Below are positions 30,706 through 39,694 of a stretch of DNA of 64,000 nucleotides, in pieces (within the stretch, counting starts at the first letter, position 1; each line of letters starts with the position of its first letter). The position numbers were made by a program, and so were the translations under genes. This DNA is from Modicisalibacter muralis (GTDB taxonomy: Bacteria > Pseudomonadota > Gammaproteobacteria > Pseudomonadales > Halomonadaceae). Location of the stretch: contig NZ_FNGI01000005.1 in the NCBI RefSeq assembly GCF_900102945.1, forward strand, positions 1 through 64,000, written 5' to 3'. The notes beneath the pieces are model-generated. The model saw only the letters and a list, made by a program, of their open reading frames with translations. It ran no database searches and was not told where the DNA came from.

Positions 30706-31484
30706 CCGAATTCTCCAAACATCAGCGCGGTCAGCACGAAATCCAGCCCGAGCACTGCCAACGAGGAATACACCACCGTGCGGGTGGTGGCACGAGAAAT
30801 GCCTTCCGAGGTAGGGATCAGGTCGTAACCCTGGAAGACCGCGATCCAGGTCACCACCAGCGCAAAAAACACACTCTTGACCATGCCGTTACCGATATCG
30901 GCAATGAAATCGACGCTACCCTGCATGTTGCTCCAGTAGGAGCCCTCGAACACGCCCAGCCACTGCACGCCAACCAGATACCCGCCCCAGATGCCGACGA
31001 CGCTGAACCCCACGGTGAGCAGCGGCAGCGATACGAAGCCGGCCCACAAGCGCGGCGCCACGACTCGGCGCAGTGGATCGACGCCGATCATCTCCATGCT
31101 GGTGAGCTGCTCGGTGGCCTTCATCAAGCCGATCTCGGCGGTCAGCGCCGAACCGGCGCGCCCGGCGAACAACAGCGCCGCGACTACCGGCGCCAATTCA
31201 CGCAGCAACGACAGCGCGACCATCTGACCCAAGGCATCCTCGGCGCCGAAATCGACCAGAATGGTGTAGCCCTGCAGGCCCAGCACCATGCCAATGAACG
31301 TACCGGAAACCAGTATGATCGCCAGCGACAGGACGCCCACGAAATGCATCTGGCGCAACCATAGATGCCAACCCTCGCGAGACGGAACGCCCACGCTGGA
31401 CTGAAACAGGAACATCCCCGCGCGGCCGAGCGCATCGACCGCATCGAGCGTGCCGCGCCCCAGGGCGGTGATTCGGTGTTTCAT
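30702..31484 (-). CDS. mlaE: Phospholipid ABC transporter permease MlaE
   Basis: Integral membrane subunit of MlaFEDB. The 260 residues have five to six hydrophobic helices and the MlaE/permease signature [34 protein letters not shown]-type segment (about 108-140), which contacts MlaF. Start and stop overlap its neighbours mlaF and mlaD by four bases each, showing a tightly coupled operon. Confidence 0.95.
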   Translation of the reverse strand: MKHRITALGRGTLDAVDALGRAGMFLFQSSVGVPSREGWHLWLRQMHFVGVLSLAIILVSGTFIGMVLGLQGYTILVDFGAEDALGQMVALSLLRELAPVVAALLFAGRAGSALTAEIGLMKATEQLTSMEMIGVDPLRRVVAPRLWAGFVSLPLLTVGFSVVGIWGGYLVGVQWLGVFEGSYWSNMQGSVDFIADIGNGMVKSVFFALVVTWIAVFQGYDLIPTSEGISRATTRTVVYSSLAVLGLDFVLTALMFGEFG

Positions 31485-32293
31485 CGCCGCGCGCCCCCGG
31501 CCATGATGTCGCTGAAGTAATCCGCTGCCGGGTAATGAAACGGTACCGGCCCATCGGGCTCGCCGTGGATGAACTGACTGACCCGCGCATCGCGATCCAC
31601 ATCCAGCGAAGTCGGCGTGCCCTGGGCCATGACCTGGCCATCGGCGATGACGTAGACATAGTCGGCGATCGACAGCGCTTCCTTGATATCGTGCGATACC
31701 ACGATGGACGTCAGCCCCAGCGCCTGATTGACCTTGCTGATCAACTCCACCAGCACGCCCTTCGAGATCGGATCCTGGCCGACGAACGGCTCGTCGTAGA
31801 GAATCAGTTCGGGATCCAGCGCCACGGCGCGCGCCAGCGCCACGCGACGCGACATGCCACCGGAAAGCTCCGAGGGCATCAGTCGATGGGCGCCGCGCAG
31901 ACCTACCGATTCGAGCTTCATCAACACCGTGTCGCGGATCATCGCCTCGGGCAAATCGGTATGCACGCGTAGTGGGAAAGCGACATTTTCGAAAACACTG
32001 AGATCGGAAAACAGCGCACCGCTTTGAAACAGCATGCCCATGCGCCGGCGCAACCGGAACAGATCGCGACGCGACAGCCGATGGACGTCCTGCCCATCGA
32101 TTCTCACGCGGCCGCTATCGGGCACCAGTTGCCCCCCGATCAGCTTGAGCAATGTCGTCTTGCCAGTGCCACTGGGGCCCATGATGGCGGTGATCTTGCC
32201 TCGCGGCACGCGTAGATCGACACCACGGAAAATTTCCTTCTCGCCACGGGAAAAATGCAACCCCTCGACCTCGACGAGCGATGAGTCATCCAT
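31481..32293 (-). CDS. mlaF: Phospholipid ABC transporter ATP-binding protein MlaF
   Basis: ATPase of the Mla complex. The 270 residues show Walker [10 protein letters not shown] (about residues 39-47), signature [14 protein letters not shown], Walker [14 protein letters not shown] and H-loop VSHD. The LSGGM form of the signature is typical of MlaF. The C-terminal extension after residue 245 corresponds to the part that wraps around the partner subunit in known structures. It is first in the mla operon and divergent from kdsD; the 154-base spacer shows AT-rich -10-like sequence but no convincing promoter pair. Confidence 0.95.
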   Translation of the reverse strand: MDDSSLVEVEGLHFSRGEKEIFRGVDLRVPRGKITAIMGPSGTGKTTLLKLIGGQLVPDSGRVRIDGQDVHRLSRRDLFRLRRRMGMLFQSGALFSDLSVFENVAFPLRVHTDLPEAMIRDTVLMKLESVGLRGAHRLMPSELSGGMSRRVALARAVALDPELILYDEPFVGQDPISKGVLVELISKVNQALGLTSIVVSHDIKEALSIADYVYVIADGQVMAQGTPTSLDVDRDARVSQFIHGEPDGPVPFHYPAADYFSDIMAGGARR

Positions 32294-32447
32294 CGATGCA
32301 GTCCAATCCCGAAAAATTATCGAACATCGTATCCTAACCCGCCCCGGCCTCGCTAGCCCGGCTTACGACGCGCGAACTTGCAAGCCGCCAGGCCAATGCG
32401 TTTAATGGGCGCCCCATCGCTCAAGACATCGGGCAGCATTGTTCACC

Positions 32448-33428
32448 ATGACCACCAACGACGATTTTGCCTTTCGCGCCAGCGCGCGACGCACCCTCAA
32501 GCTCGAACAGCAGGCCATTGGCGCGCTGATCGTCAAGCTGTCCGAGGACTTCGACCGCGCCTGCCGGTTGATTCTGGCCTGCCAGGGCCGAGTGGTCGTC
32601 ACCGGCATGGGCAAATCCGGGCATATCGCGCGCAAGATCGCCGCCACTCTGGCAAGTACCGGTACGCCTGCCTTCTTCGTGCATCCCGGCGAAGCCAGCC
32701 ATGGCGATCTGGGCATGATCACGCCGCGCGACGTGGTGCTCGCGCTGTCCAATTCCGGCGAAACCGACGAGGTCACCGCCCTGCTGCCGCTGCTCAAGCG
32801 CATGGGCGCGCCGCTGATCAGCATGACCGGTCGTCCCGATTCGACCCTGGCCCTCCACGCCGAGGCGCATCTCGATGCCGGCGTCGAGCGCGAGGCCTGC
32901 CCGCTGGATCTGGCGCCGACCTCTTCGACCACCGCCTCGCTGGCGCTCGGCGATGCGCTGGCCGTGGCGCTGCTCGAAGCGCGCGGCTTCACCGCCGAGG
33001 ACTTCGCCCTGTCGCACCCTGGCGGCAGTCTCGGCCGACGACTGCTGCTCAAGGTCGAGGATCTGATGCACACGGGCGAGCGCCTGCCCAGCGTGATACT
33101 GGGCAGCCCGCTGCGTGACGCCTTGCTCGAGATCACCCATAAGGGCCTCGGCTTTACCTGCGTGGTCGACAACGACGGGCGCTTGGCCGGGGTCTACACC
33201 GACGGCGACCTGCGCCGTACACTGGATCAACACACTGACTTGCGCACGTTGCGCGTCGATGACGTGATGAGCCACGGCGGCAAACGCATCCGCGCCGAGG
33301 TACTGGCCGCCGAAGCCGTCAAGGTCATGGAAGACAATCGCATCACCGCCCTGGCCGTGGTCGACGACGACGGGCATCCGATCGGCGCCCTGCACATGCA
33401 TGACCTGCTGATCAGCGGCGTCATATGA
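32448..33428 (+). CDS. kdsD: D-arabinose 5-phosphate isomerase KdsD
   Basis: Converts ribulose 5-phosphate to arabinose 5-phosphate, the first step to Kdo for lipopolysaccharide. The 326-residue protein has an N-terminal SIS sugar-isomerase domain (VVVTGMGKSGHIARKIAATLASTGTPAFFVHPGEASHGDLGM, HPGGSLGRRLL) and two C-terminal CBS repeats (about 210-320). The ATG at 32448 lacks a strong Shine-Dalgarno; a TTG three codons upstream is the alternative. It begins the kdsD-kdsC-lptCAB run. Confidence 0.95.
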   Translation: MTTNDDFAFRASARRTLKLEQQAIGALIVKLSEDFDRACRLILACQGRVVVTGMGKSGHIARKIAATLASTGTPAFFVHPGEASHGDLGMITPRDVVLALSNSGETDEVTALLPLLKRMGAPLISMTGRPDSTLALHAEAHLDAGVEREACPLDLAPTSSTTASLALGDALAVALLEARGFTAEDFALSHPGGSLGRRLLLKVEDLMHTGERLPSVILGSPLRDALLEITHKGLGFTCVVDNDGRLAGVYTDGDLRRTLDQHTDLRTLRVDDVMSHGGKRIRAEVLAAEAVKVMEDNRITALAVVDDDGHPIGALHMHDLLISGVI

Positions 33429-33439
33429 AGGAGGCGTTC

Positions 33440-33991
33440 ATGCACTCGTGGTTACGCGACCCCAGCCTCAGCGACCGAGCCCGCGCCATACGCCTGCTGG
33501 TTCTGGACGTGGATGGTGTGATGACCGACGGCCAACTGTATTTCCAGGCCGACGGCCAGGAGATCAAGGCGTTCAGCACACAAGATGGCCAGGGCCTGAA
33601 ACTGCTGCGCCGGGCCGGCGTGGAGGTGGCACTGATCACCGGGCGCGAATCGCCAATGGTCGCCAGGCGCGCCGCCGCGCTGGGTATCCAACACGTCTTC
33701 CAAGGCCGCGACGACAAGCTTGACGTACTCCAGACACTGATTCAGCGTTTGCACATGACATTGGATCAGGTCGCCTACTGCGGCGACGACCTCCCCGACC
33801 TGGCACCGATCAGCCGCGCCGGGCTGGGTATCAGCGTTCCCAATGCCCCGAGCTACATCCGTGAGCATGCCGACTGGATCACCGAGCGCCGTGGCGGCCA
33901 TGGCGCGGTACGCGAAATCTGCGATGGCCTGCTCGACATGCAAGGGCACTGGGACGCCATACTCGCAAGCCACCTACACGGCAAGCACTGA
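33440..33991 (+). CDS. kdsC: 3-deoxy-manno-octulosonate-8-phosphatase KdsC
   Basis: HAD-family phosphatase that releases Kdo from Kdo-8-phosphate. The 183 residues carry the HAD motifs LVLDVDGVMTDG (nucleophile Asp), LITGRES and GDDLPDL with no cap domain, as in tetrameric KdsC. The ATG at 33440 is preferred because GAAGGAGG lies seven bases upstream; an ATG at 33425, overlapping the kdsD stop, has no such site. It is followed three bases later by lptC. Confidence 0.95.
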   Translation: MHSWLRDPSLSDRARAIRLLVLDVDGVMTDGQLYFQADGQEIKAFSTQDGQGLKLLRRAGVEVALITGRESPMVARRAAALGIQHVFQGRDDKLDVLQTLIQRLHMTLDQVAYCGDDLPDLAPISRAGLGISVPNAPSYIREHADWITERRGGHGAVREICDGLLDMQGHWDAILASHLHGKH

Positions 33992-33994
33992 CCC

Positions 33995-34585
33995 ATGGCC
34001 CTACCTTCTATTCTGCGCCCCTCGCCCAAGTTCTGGCTGGCACTGATCGTGCTGGCGCTCGGCGGGATACTGACATTCATCGATCAGCGCGATGTCTCGT
34101 TGCCGGGGCCGATTCCCAGTGATGCGGCTGGCGAGCCGGACTATTATCTGGAAGGCGTGCAACTGACCCGCTTCGACACCCAGGGCCGGCCCCATCAGCG
34201 CCTCGAAACGCCACGTCTGGTGCACACGCCCGAAGACGACGTGACTCGCGCCGAAACGCCGGATGCGCGCCTACTCGACGACGAAGGCCGCATCTGGTTC
34301 GCCTCGGGCGACAAGGGCACGCTGGGCCCCGGCGGCAATCCGTTGACGCTGCGCGGCAACGCCATGCTCAAGGCACCCGAGGAAGGCTGGCGTCTGGATA
34401 CCCACACGTTGGTCTACGACGCCGACACCGGCCACGCCTGGAGCGAGAGCGAGGCCCTGCTGCGCCAGTATGAACAGCGCGTGCGCGGCGAGCGTTTCGA
34501 CGCCTGGATCAACGAAGGCCGCATGCGCCTGACCGACAACGTGCGCGGCTTCCACCCGCCGATCGACGAGGAACAAGAATCATGA
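33995..34585 (+). CDS. lptC: LPS export ABC transporter periplasmic protein LptC
   Basis: Bitopic inner-membrane protein that receives LPS from LptB2FG and passes it to LptA. The 196 residues have one N-terminal transmembrane helix (FWLALIVLALGGILTFI, about residues 13-29) and a beta-jellyroll periplasmic domain with YYLEGVQLTRFDTQGRPHQRLETPRL. Its stop overlaps the lptA start (ATGA). The gene order kdsC-lptC-lptA-lptB is standard. Confidence 0.93.
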   Translation: MALPSILRPSPKFWLALIVLALGGILTFIDQRDVSLPGPIPSDAAGEPDYYLEGVQLTRFDTQGRPHQRLETPRLVHTPEDDVTRAETPDARLLDDEGRIWFASGDKGTLGPGGNPLTLRGNAMLKAPEEGWRLDTHTLVYDADTGHAWSESEALLRQYEQRVRGERFDAWINEGRMRLTDNVRGFHPPIDEEQES

Positions 34586-35103
34586 TGCGACACACGCTTG
34601 CCGGGGCAAGTCTGGCTCTTCTCGGCCTGCTCAGCCTGCCCGCCACTGCCCTGGAAAGCGACGCCAACGCGCCGATCAAGGTCGCCGCGGACCGCCTCGA
34701 CCTGGACGATCGCGCCGGCACCGCGGTGTACACCGGCGATGTCGAGATGCAGCAAGGCAGCATGCGGCTCACTGCCGAGCGCGTCGAGATCGAGCGCAAC
34801 GCCCAGGGCGAAGTGACCCTGGTCACCGCCATCGGCGAAGGCGAGCGCGCCTATATCGAGCAAAAACCCGCGCCGGAAGATCCTGTGGTCAAGGGCTGGG
34901 GCAATACCATCGTTTATCATGCCGCTGAGCGCCGCGTGGAACTCATCGAGAACGCAGAACTGCACCAGGCTGGCGACACCTTCAACGGCGCCTATGTCGA
35001 ATACTTTCTCGATCGCCGGGTGGTACAGGCACGCTCCGAGACACAAAGCGGCGAGAGCGAACGCGTGCGCATGACCCTGACCCCCGAGCAATCACAGCAA
35101 TGA
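34582..35103 (+). CDS. lptA: LPS transport periplasmic protein LptA
   Basis: Forms the periplasmic bridge that carries LPS from LptC to LptD. The 173-residue precursor has a signal peptide ([19 protein letters not shown]) and an OstA-type beta-jellyroll with [32 protein letters not shown]. Two adjacent ATGs occur; the first overlaps the lptC stop and has GAGGA upstream. lptB follows after 22 bases. Confidence 0.94.
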   Translation: MMRHTLAGASLALLGLLSLPATALESDANAPIKVAADRLDLDDRAGTAVYTGDVEMQQGSMRLTAERVEIERNAQGEVTLVTAIGEGERAYIEQKPAPEDPVVKGWGNTIVYHAAERRVELIENAELHQAGDTFNGAYVEYFLDRRVVQARSETQSGESERVRMTLTPEQSQQ

Positions 35104-35125
35104 CCGCACAAGGATTCGTGCCGCG

Positions 35126-35851
35126 ATGAAAACGCTGAGTGCGACACATCTCGCCAAGAGTTACAAGAACCGCCGGGTGGTGCAGGATATCAGCCTGTCC
35201 ATCGCCCAGGGTAGTATCGTCGGGCTGCTGGGCCCCAATGGCGCCGGCAAGACCACCTCCTTCTACATGATCGTCGGCCTGATTCGCGCCGATGCCGGCG
35301 AGGTGTATATCGACGACCAGAACCTGACCCACGCCGCCATGCATCATCGCGCGCGGTCCGGAATCGGCTATCTGCCACAGGAAGCCTCGATCTTTCGCAA
35401 GCTATCGGTGGCCGATAACATCCTGGCGATTCTCGAGACCCGCAAGGACCTCGACAAGGCGGCCCGTCATGCGCATCTCGAGCATCTGCTCGAGGAATTC
35501 CACGTCGATCATATCCGCGACAATCTCGGCATGAGCCTGTCCGGTGGCGAGCGACGCCGCGTGGAAATCGCCCGCTCGCTGGCCACCGAGCCGGCCTTCA
35601 TCCTGCTCGATGAGCCCTTCGCCGGGGTCGACCCGATCTCGGTGGGCGAAATCAAGAGCATCATTCGCCAGCTACGCGATCGCGGCATCGGCATCCTGAT
35701 CACCGACCACAACGTGCGCGAGACGCTGGATATCTGCGACAACGCCTACATCGTCGGCGACGGCAAGATCATCGCCGAAGGCAACGCCGAGGCCATTCTC
35801 GCCAGCCAGAAAGTTCGTGATGTCTACCTGGGCAACGAATTTCGTCTCTAG
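35126..35851 (+). CDS. lptB: LPS export ABC transporter ATP-binding protein LptB
   Basis: Cytosolic ATPase driving LPS extraction with LptF/LptG, not encoded here. The 241 residues show Walker [10 protein letters not shown] (about 36-44), the LptB-type Q-loop region [14 protein letters not shown], signature [16 protein letters not shown], Walker [15 protein letters not shown] and H-loop [14 protein letters not shown] lies upstream of the ATG. It is the last gene of the kds-lpt run before rpoN. Confidence 0.97.
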   Translation: MKTLSATHLAKSYKNRRVVQDISLSIAQGSIVGLLGPNGAGKTTSFYMIVGLIRADAGEVYIDDQNLTHAAMHHRARSGIGYLPQEASIFRKLSVADNILAILETRKDLDKAARHAHLEHLLEEFHVDHIRDNLGMSLSGGERRRVEIARSLATEPAFILLDEPFAGVDPISVGEIKSIIRQLRDRGIGILITDHNVRETLDICDNAYIVGDGKIIAEGNAEAILASQKVRDVYLGNEFRL

Positions 35852-35917
35852 GATATTGACCGGTCGCGCACAACCGGGACCTTGCAACCTGTCGTCAATA
35901 ACCAAAGCATTAATTAA

Positions 35918-35933
35918 TGGCATGAATATTGCT
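35918..35933 (+). promoter_or_regulatory. Sigma-54-type promoter in front of rpoN
   Basis: TGGCATGAATATTGCT has the invariant GG (35919-35920) and GC (35931-35932) separated by exactly ten bases, and matches TGGCAyG-N4-TTGCw. The start point should be near 35944, about 60 bases before rpoN. No activator binding site was identified. It suggests that rpoN can be read or regulated by its own product. Confidence 0.6.
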
Positions 35934-36002
35934 TTTATCCTTGCAAGCGGCTTCGCGTGGGGATAACGTGTCGCTAAATCCGTCAGCGAACGCGCTCTCT
36001 TT

Positions 36003-37424
36003 ATGGCAATGAAACCCACGCTTCAGCTACGCGTCAGCACTCAACTGACCATGACGCCTCAGCTGCAGCAGGCCATACAGCTACTGCAACTGTCGACACT
36101 GGACTTGCGCCAGGAGATCCAGCAGGCGTTGGAAACCAACCCCATGCTGGAACTCGACGAGCTCTACGGTGAGCAGGCCGTCAGCGATCCCGTCGAGGAC
36201 GACTGGGCCAGCGAGATCCCTGAAGAGCTGACGCTCGATAGCGAGTGGTCGGACACCTACCAGGACTTCACCCCCAGCGGTAGCGGCAGCGACGACGGCC
36301 CCGACTTCGAGCGCAATGCCGCCGGCCAGAGCCTGCAGGAATACCTGCAATGGCAACTGAACATGACCGATCTGGCCGAGCGCGAAAGCCTGATCGCCGA
36401 GAGCCTGATCGATGCGATCAACGCCGATGGCTATCTTGTTTCCAGTATCGACGAGTTGACCGATGGACTGCGTGGCCAGGGGTTGAGCGGGCTCAAGGCC
36501 AGCGACGTCGAGCGGGTGCTAGCGTGCCTGCAGCGTTTCGACCCCACCGGCGTCTGCGCACGCGACCTGCGCGAATGCCTGCTTCTGCAACTCGGCACCC
36601 TGCCTGAAAGCACACCGCTGCTACCACAGGCCAAGCGCCTGGTGCGCCAGTTCCTCGAAGCGCTGGCCGGTGACGACCGCAAACTGCTCAGGCGCCGCTT
36701 AAGTCTCGACGACGGTCAACTCGACGCCGTCATCGCGCTGATCCGCGCCCTCGACCCGCGCCCGGGCCAGATATACGACGACAGCGGCAACGATTACGTG
36801 ATTCCCGATCTACTGGCCCGCCACACCCGCGACGGCTGGCGTATCGAGCTCAACCCCGAAGCCATGCCGCGCCTGCGTATCCAGCCGGACTACGCCGCGC
36901 TGATCAAGCGTGCCGACAAGAGCGACGACAACACCTTCATGAAGAACCATTTGCAGGAGGCGCGCTGGCTGATCAAGAGCCTGTCCAGCCGCAACGACAC
37001 CCTGCTCAAGGTCGGTCGCGAGATCATGGCGCGCCAGCTCGACTTTCTCGAGCGCGGCGAGCAAGCGATGAAACCGCTGATCCTGGCCGACATCGCCCAG
37101 AAGGTGGAAATGCACGAATCGACCATCTCACGGGTCACCACCCAGAAGTTCATTCACACCCCGCGCGGGGTCTTCGAGCTCAAGTACTTCTTCTCCAGCC
37201 ATGTCGGCGGCGCTAGCGGTGAAGGCGACGCCCATTCCAGCACGGCGATTCGCGCGCGGCTGAAGAAACTGATCGGCGAGGAGCCCGCGCGCAAGCCGCT
37301 ATCCGACAGCAAGCTGGTCGACCTGCTCGCCGAGGATGGCATCAAGGTCGCCCGGCGCACCGTAGCCAAGTATCGCGAGGCGCTGGGAATACCGCCATCC
37401 AGCGAACGCAAGCGCCTGGCCTGA
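36003..37424 (+). CDS. rpoN: RNA polymerase sigma-54 factor RpoN
   Basis: Alternative sigma factor for nitrogen, flagellar and other enhancer-dependent genes. The 473 residues show glutamine-rich region I (LQLRVSTQLTMTPQLQQAIQLLQLSTLDL, about 7-35), an acidic region II, the core-binding domain, the helix-turn-helix (about 385-410) and the RpoN box ARRTVAKYRE at 450-459, which contacts the -24 element. No Shine-Dalgarno is obvious; the next ATG, two codons on, is the alternative. It is followed by hpf, ptsN, rapZ and ptsO, the conserved rpoN cluster. Confidence 0.97.
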   Translation: MAMKPTLQLRVSTQLTMTPQLQQAIQLLQLSTLDLRQEIQQALETNPMLELDELYGEQAVSDPVEDDWASEIPEELTLDSEWSDTYQDFTPSGSGSDDGPDFERNAAGQSLQEYLQWQLNMTDLAERESLIAESLIDAINADGYLVSSIDELTDGLRGQGLSGLKASDVERVLACLQRFDPTGVCARDLRECLLLQLGTLPESTPLLPQAKRLVRQFLEALAGDDRKLLRRRLSLDDGQLDAVIALIRALDPRPGQIYDDSGNDYVIPDLLARHTRDGWRIELNPEAMPRLRIQPDYAALIKRADKSDDNTFMKNHLQEARWLIKSLSSRNDTLLKVGREIMARQLDFLERGEQAMKPLILADIAQKVEMHESTISRVTTQKFIHTPRGVFELKYFFSSHVGGASGEGDAHSSTAIRARLKKLIGEEPARKPLSDSKLVDLLAEDGIKVARRTVAKYREALGIPPSSERKRLA

Positions 37425-37467
37425 ACGGCGCTTTTCAGCGTTGGGCGCTGGGTGTTTCTTCAGGGGT

Positions 37468-37494
37468 TTGCTAAGGTCTAAAAAGGGTTACAAT
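37468..37494 (+). promoter_or_regulatory. Candidate hpf promoter
   Basis: TTGCTA (37468-37473), a short 15-base spacer and a consensus-like TACAAT (37489-37494) lie just ahead of hpf. The good -10 box makes this plausible, but the spacer is shorter than usual. Confidence 0.4.
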
Positions 37495-37526
37495 CGAAAG
37501 GCCATCCGCAGCAACAGGAGCATGCC

Positions 37527-37835
37527 ATGCAAGTCAACATCACCGGCCATCACGTCGAACTGACCGATGCATTGCGTGACTATGTGAATGAGAAGCTCGC
37601 ACGACTGGAGCGCCACTACGACAACATCACTACCGTGCAGGTAACCCTCTCCATCGAAAAGGAGCGCCACCAGGCCGCCTGTACGTTGCACGCTGCCGGA
37701 GCCGACTTGCACGCCGATGCCGAGAATGGCGACATGTACGCCGCCATCGACGCCCTGGCCGACAAGCTCGATCGTCAACTCGTCAAACACAAGGAAAAGG
37801 CCCAGGCTCGCGCGCAAGGCGCTGGTGCCCGGTAA
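37527..37835 (+). CDS. hpf: Ribosome hibernation promoting factor (short HPF/YhbH)
   Basis: Binds the 30S decoding region and helps dimerise ribosomes into inactive 100S particles in stationary phase. The 102 residues form the short S30AE domain only (MQVNITGHHVELTDALRDYVNEKLARL), without the C-terminal extension of long HPF. AGGAG lies nine bases upstream of the ATG. It sits between rpoN and ptsN as in E. coli. Confidence 0.95.
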   Translation: MQVNITGHHVELTDALRDYVNEKLARLERHYDNITTVQVTLSIEKERHQAACTLHAAGADLHADAENGDMYAAIDALADKLDRQLVKHKEKAQARAQGAGAR

Positions 37836-37845
37836 ACTTCCCCAC

Positions 37846-38325
37846 ATGACTCTGCAAACCATACTGCCCCCCGAGCGCACGCTGACCGCGGTGCCCGGGG
37901 GAAGCAAAAAGCGTGTGCTGGAATTTTTCAGCACCTTCATCGCTCAGAACACACCTAGCCTCGATAGCCAGGAAGTCTTCAGCCGGCTGATCGGCCGCGA
38001 GCGGCTGGGTAGCACCGGCATCGGTAATGGTGTCGCCATTCCCCATGCCCGCAGCCCGCATTGCAAGGCGCCGATCGCCGGCTTTCTCAAGCTGCAGGAA
38101 CCCGTCGATTTCGATGCCATCGATGGCGAACCGGTAGACTTGCTGTTCGTGCTGCTAGTGCCCGAGGAGGCCGACGAAACGCATTTGTCGCTGTTGGCCG
38201 AAGTCGCCAATGTCATGAACGATGCCGGCACCCGGACCCAGCTACGCAAGAGCGAAAGTCAGCATGAACTCTACGAAACGCTGACTCAGGCGATCCACCG
38301 CCTCAGCGACGGGAGCAGCCAGTAA
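37846..38325 (+). CDS. ptsN: Nitrogen-regulatory PTS IIA protein PtsN
   Basis: EIIA-Ntr, a phosphocarrier-type regulator that affects potassium transport, nitrogen and envelope functions depending on its phosphorylation state. The 159 residues carry the phospho-acceptor His67 in GIGNGVAIPHARSPH. The start at 37846, 11 bases after hpf, matches the family N-terminus (LQTILPPERT); in-frame codons upstream overlap hpf and were rejected. rapZ and the partner HPr-like ptsO follow. Confidence 0.95.
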   Translation: MTLQTILPPERTLTAVPGGSKKRVLEFFSTFIAQNTPSLDSQEVFSRLIGRERLGSTGIGNGVAIPHARSPHCKAPIAGFLKLQEPVDFDAIDGEPVDLLFVLLVPEEADETHLSLLAEVANVMNDAGTRTQLRKSESQHELYETLTQAIHRLSDGSSQ

Positions 38326-38408
38326 CGGCGACCGGCGGGCGGCATACGACGCATCCCATGCGACCACTTTCACCCCATAGCTAACCAGCGACAGCGGGAG
38401 CCGCACCC

Positions 38409-39302
38409 ATGCAGCTCGTGATCATCAGCGGCCGATCCGGCTCCGGGAAATCGATTGCCTTGCAGGCGCTCGAGGATCTGGGCTTCTATGCGATCGACAA
38501 TCTGCCAGCCATGCTACTCGACGAGTTGATCGATGAGTTGCAACAGGACGAGGCGCGCCGCTCGAGCATTGCGGTGAGTATCGATGCGCGCAACCTGCCG
38601 GGGGCACTCAAGCGCTTTCCCGCCCTGCTCGAGGAGATACGTTCACGCGGCATCGATTGCCAAGTGGTGTATTTCACCGCCGAGGACAAGATACTGCTCG
38701 AGCGCTACTCGGCGACGCGTCGACGTCATCCGCTGACCCGCGACAGCGAGATGACCCTGGCCGAGGCGATCGAGTCCGAGGTGGAGGCCCTTTCCGGCAT
38801 CCGCGACCTGGCCGATCTGGTCATCGATACCTCCCAGCTATCGGTGCATGACCTGCGCGGGCGCATCGCCGAGCAAGTCGCCCAGCATTCCAGCGAGCAA
38901 TTGACCCTGACCTTCGAATCCTTCGGCTTCAAACGTGGCGTACCGCTGGACGCCGATACCGTATTCGATGCCCGCTGCCTGCCCAATCCTTACTGGGACC
39001 CTCGCTTGCGCCCCTTCAACGGGCGCGACAGCGAGATCATCGAATTCCTCGAGGATTACCCGGATGTCATCGCCATGGGCGACGACATTCGCGACTGGCT
39101 CGAGCGCTGGCTACCCGCCTATCTGGCCAGCAGCCGCAGCTATCTGACCGTTGCCATCGGCTGCACCGGTGGACAGCACCGCTCGGTCTACCTGACCGAG
39201 CAGTTGGCGCGCCACTTCTCGACCCGTTACCGCGTGCGCCTGCGCCATCGCGAACTGGGAATTCACACCGCCGTTGGAGAGAGCATGGATGCCTCAGCGT
39301 GA
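38409..39302 (+). CDS. rapZ: RNase adapter protein RapZ
   Basis: P-loop protein that, in enterobacteria, directs RNase E to the small RNA GlmZ and so controls glucosamine-6-phosphate synthesis. The 297 residues have Walker A GRSGSGKS at 8-15, the FYAIDNLP segment and the C-terminal RNA-binding/sensor domain with AIGCTGGQHRSVYLTEQL. GGGAG lies upstream of the ATG. Its 3' end overlaps ptsO by 14 bases. Confidence 0.95.
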   Translation: MQLVIISGRSGSGKSIALQALEDLGFYAIDNLPAMLLDELIDELQQDEARRSSIAVSIDARNLPGALKRFPALLEEIRSRGIDCQVVYFTAEDKILLERYSATRRRHPLTRDSEMTLAEAIESEVEALSGIRDLADLVIDTSQLSVHDLRGRIAEQVAQHSSEQLTLTFESFGFKRGVPLDADTVFDARCLPNPYWDPRLRPFNGRDSEIIEFLEDYPDVIAMGDDIRDWLERWLPAYLASSRSYLTVAIGCTGGQHRSVYLTEQLARHFSTRYRVRLRHRELGIHTAVGESMDASA

Positions 39303-39558
39303 GCTGACCTTGACCAACAAGCGCGGCCTGCACGCTCGCGCCGCCACCAAGCTGGTGCAATGCTGCCAGCGCTTCGATGCCAGCGTCACCGTCAGTCACA
39401 AGGGTCGCGCGGCCGATGCGGCCAATATCATGTCCTTGCTGATGCTGGCCGCCCCTTGCGGCAGCCGGCTCGACATCGTCGCCGAAGGTCGCCAGGCCGG
39501 TCAGGCGCTCGATGCGTTACAGGCCTTGTTCGACGCACGTTTCGACGAAGACGCCTGA
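39289..39558 (+). CDS. ptsO: HPr-like phosphocarrier NPr
   Basis: Phosphoryl carrier of the nitrogen PTS that phosphorylates PtsN. The 89 residues show the HPr fold with active-site His15 in NKRGLHARAATKLV and a Ser near position 49 in ANIMSLLML. The ATG at 39289 lies inside the end of rapZ with GGAGAG nine bases upstream; a TTG five codons earlier is less likely. The overlap implies coupled translation with rapZ. The first enzyme EI-Ntr (PtsP) is not in this window. Confidence 0.95.
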   Translation: MPQRELTLTNKRGLHARAATKLVQCCQRFDASVTVSHKGRAADAANIMSLLMLAAPCGSRLDIVAEGRQAGQALDALQALFDARFDEDA

Positions 39559-39694
39559 CTCGGCACCTCCCACCTCCCGGAGCCTCCCTGCAGGTCGCGA
39601 ACGTTTAGCGAACGGCGTTTCTTTTACTCGCCGATGCTGAGCGCAATGATAGAATGTCGGTTCGATCGCCGGTCGACAGAGGATGCCGACGCCC

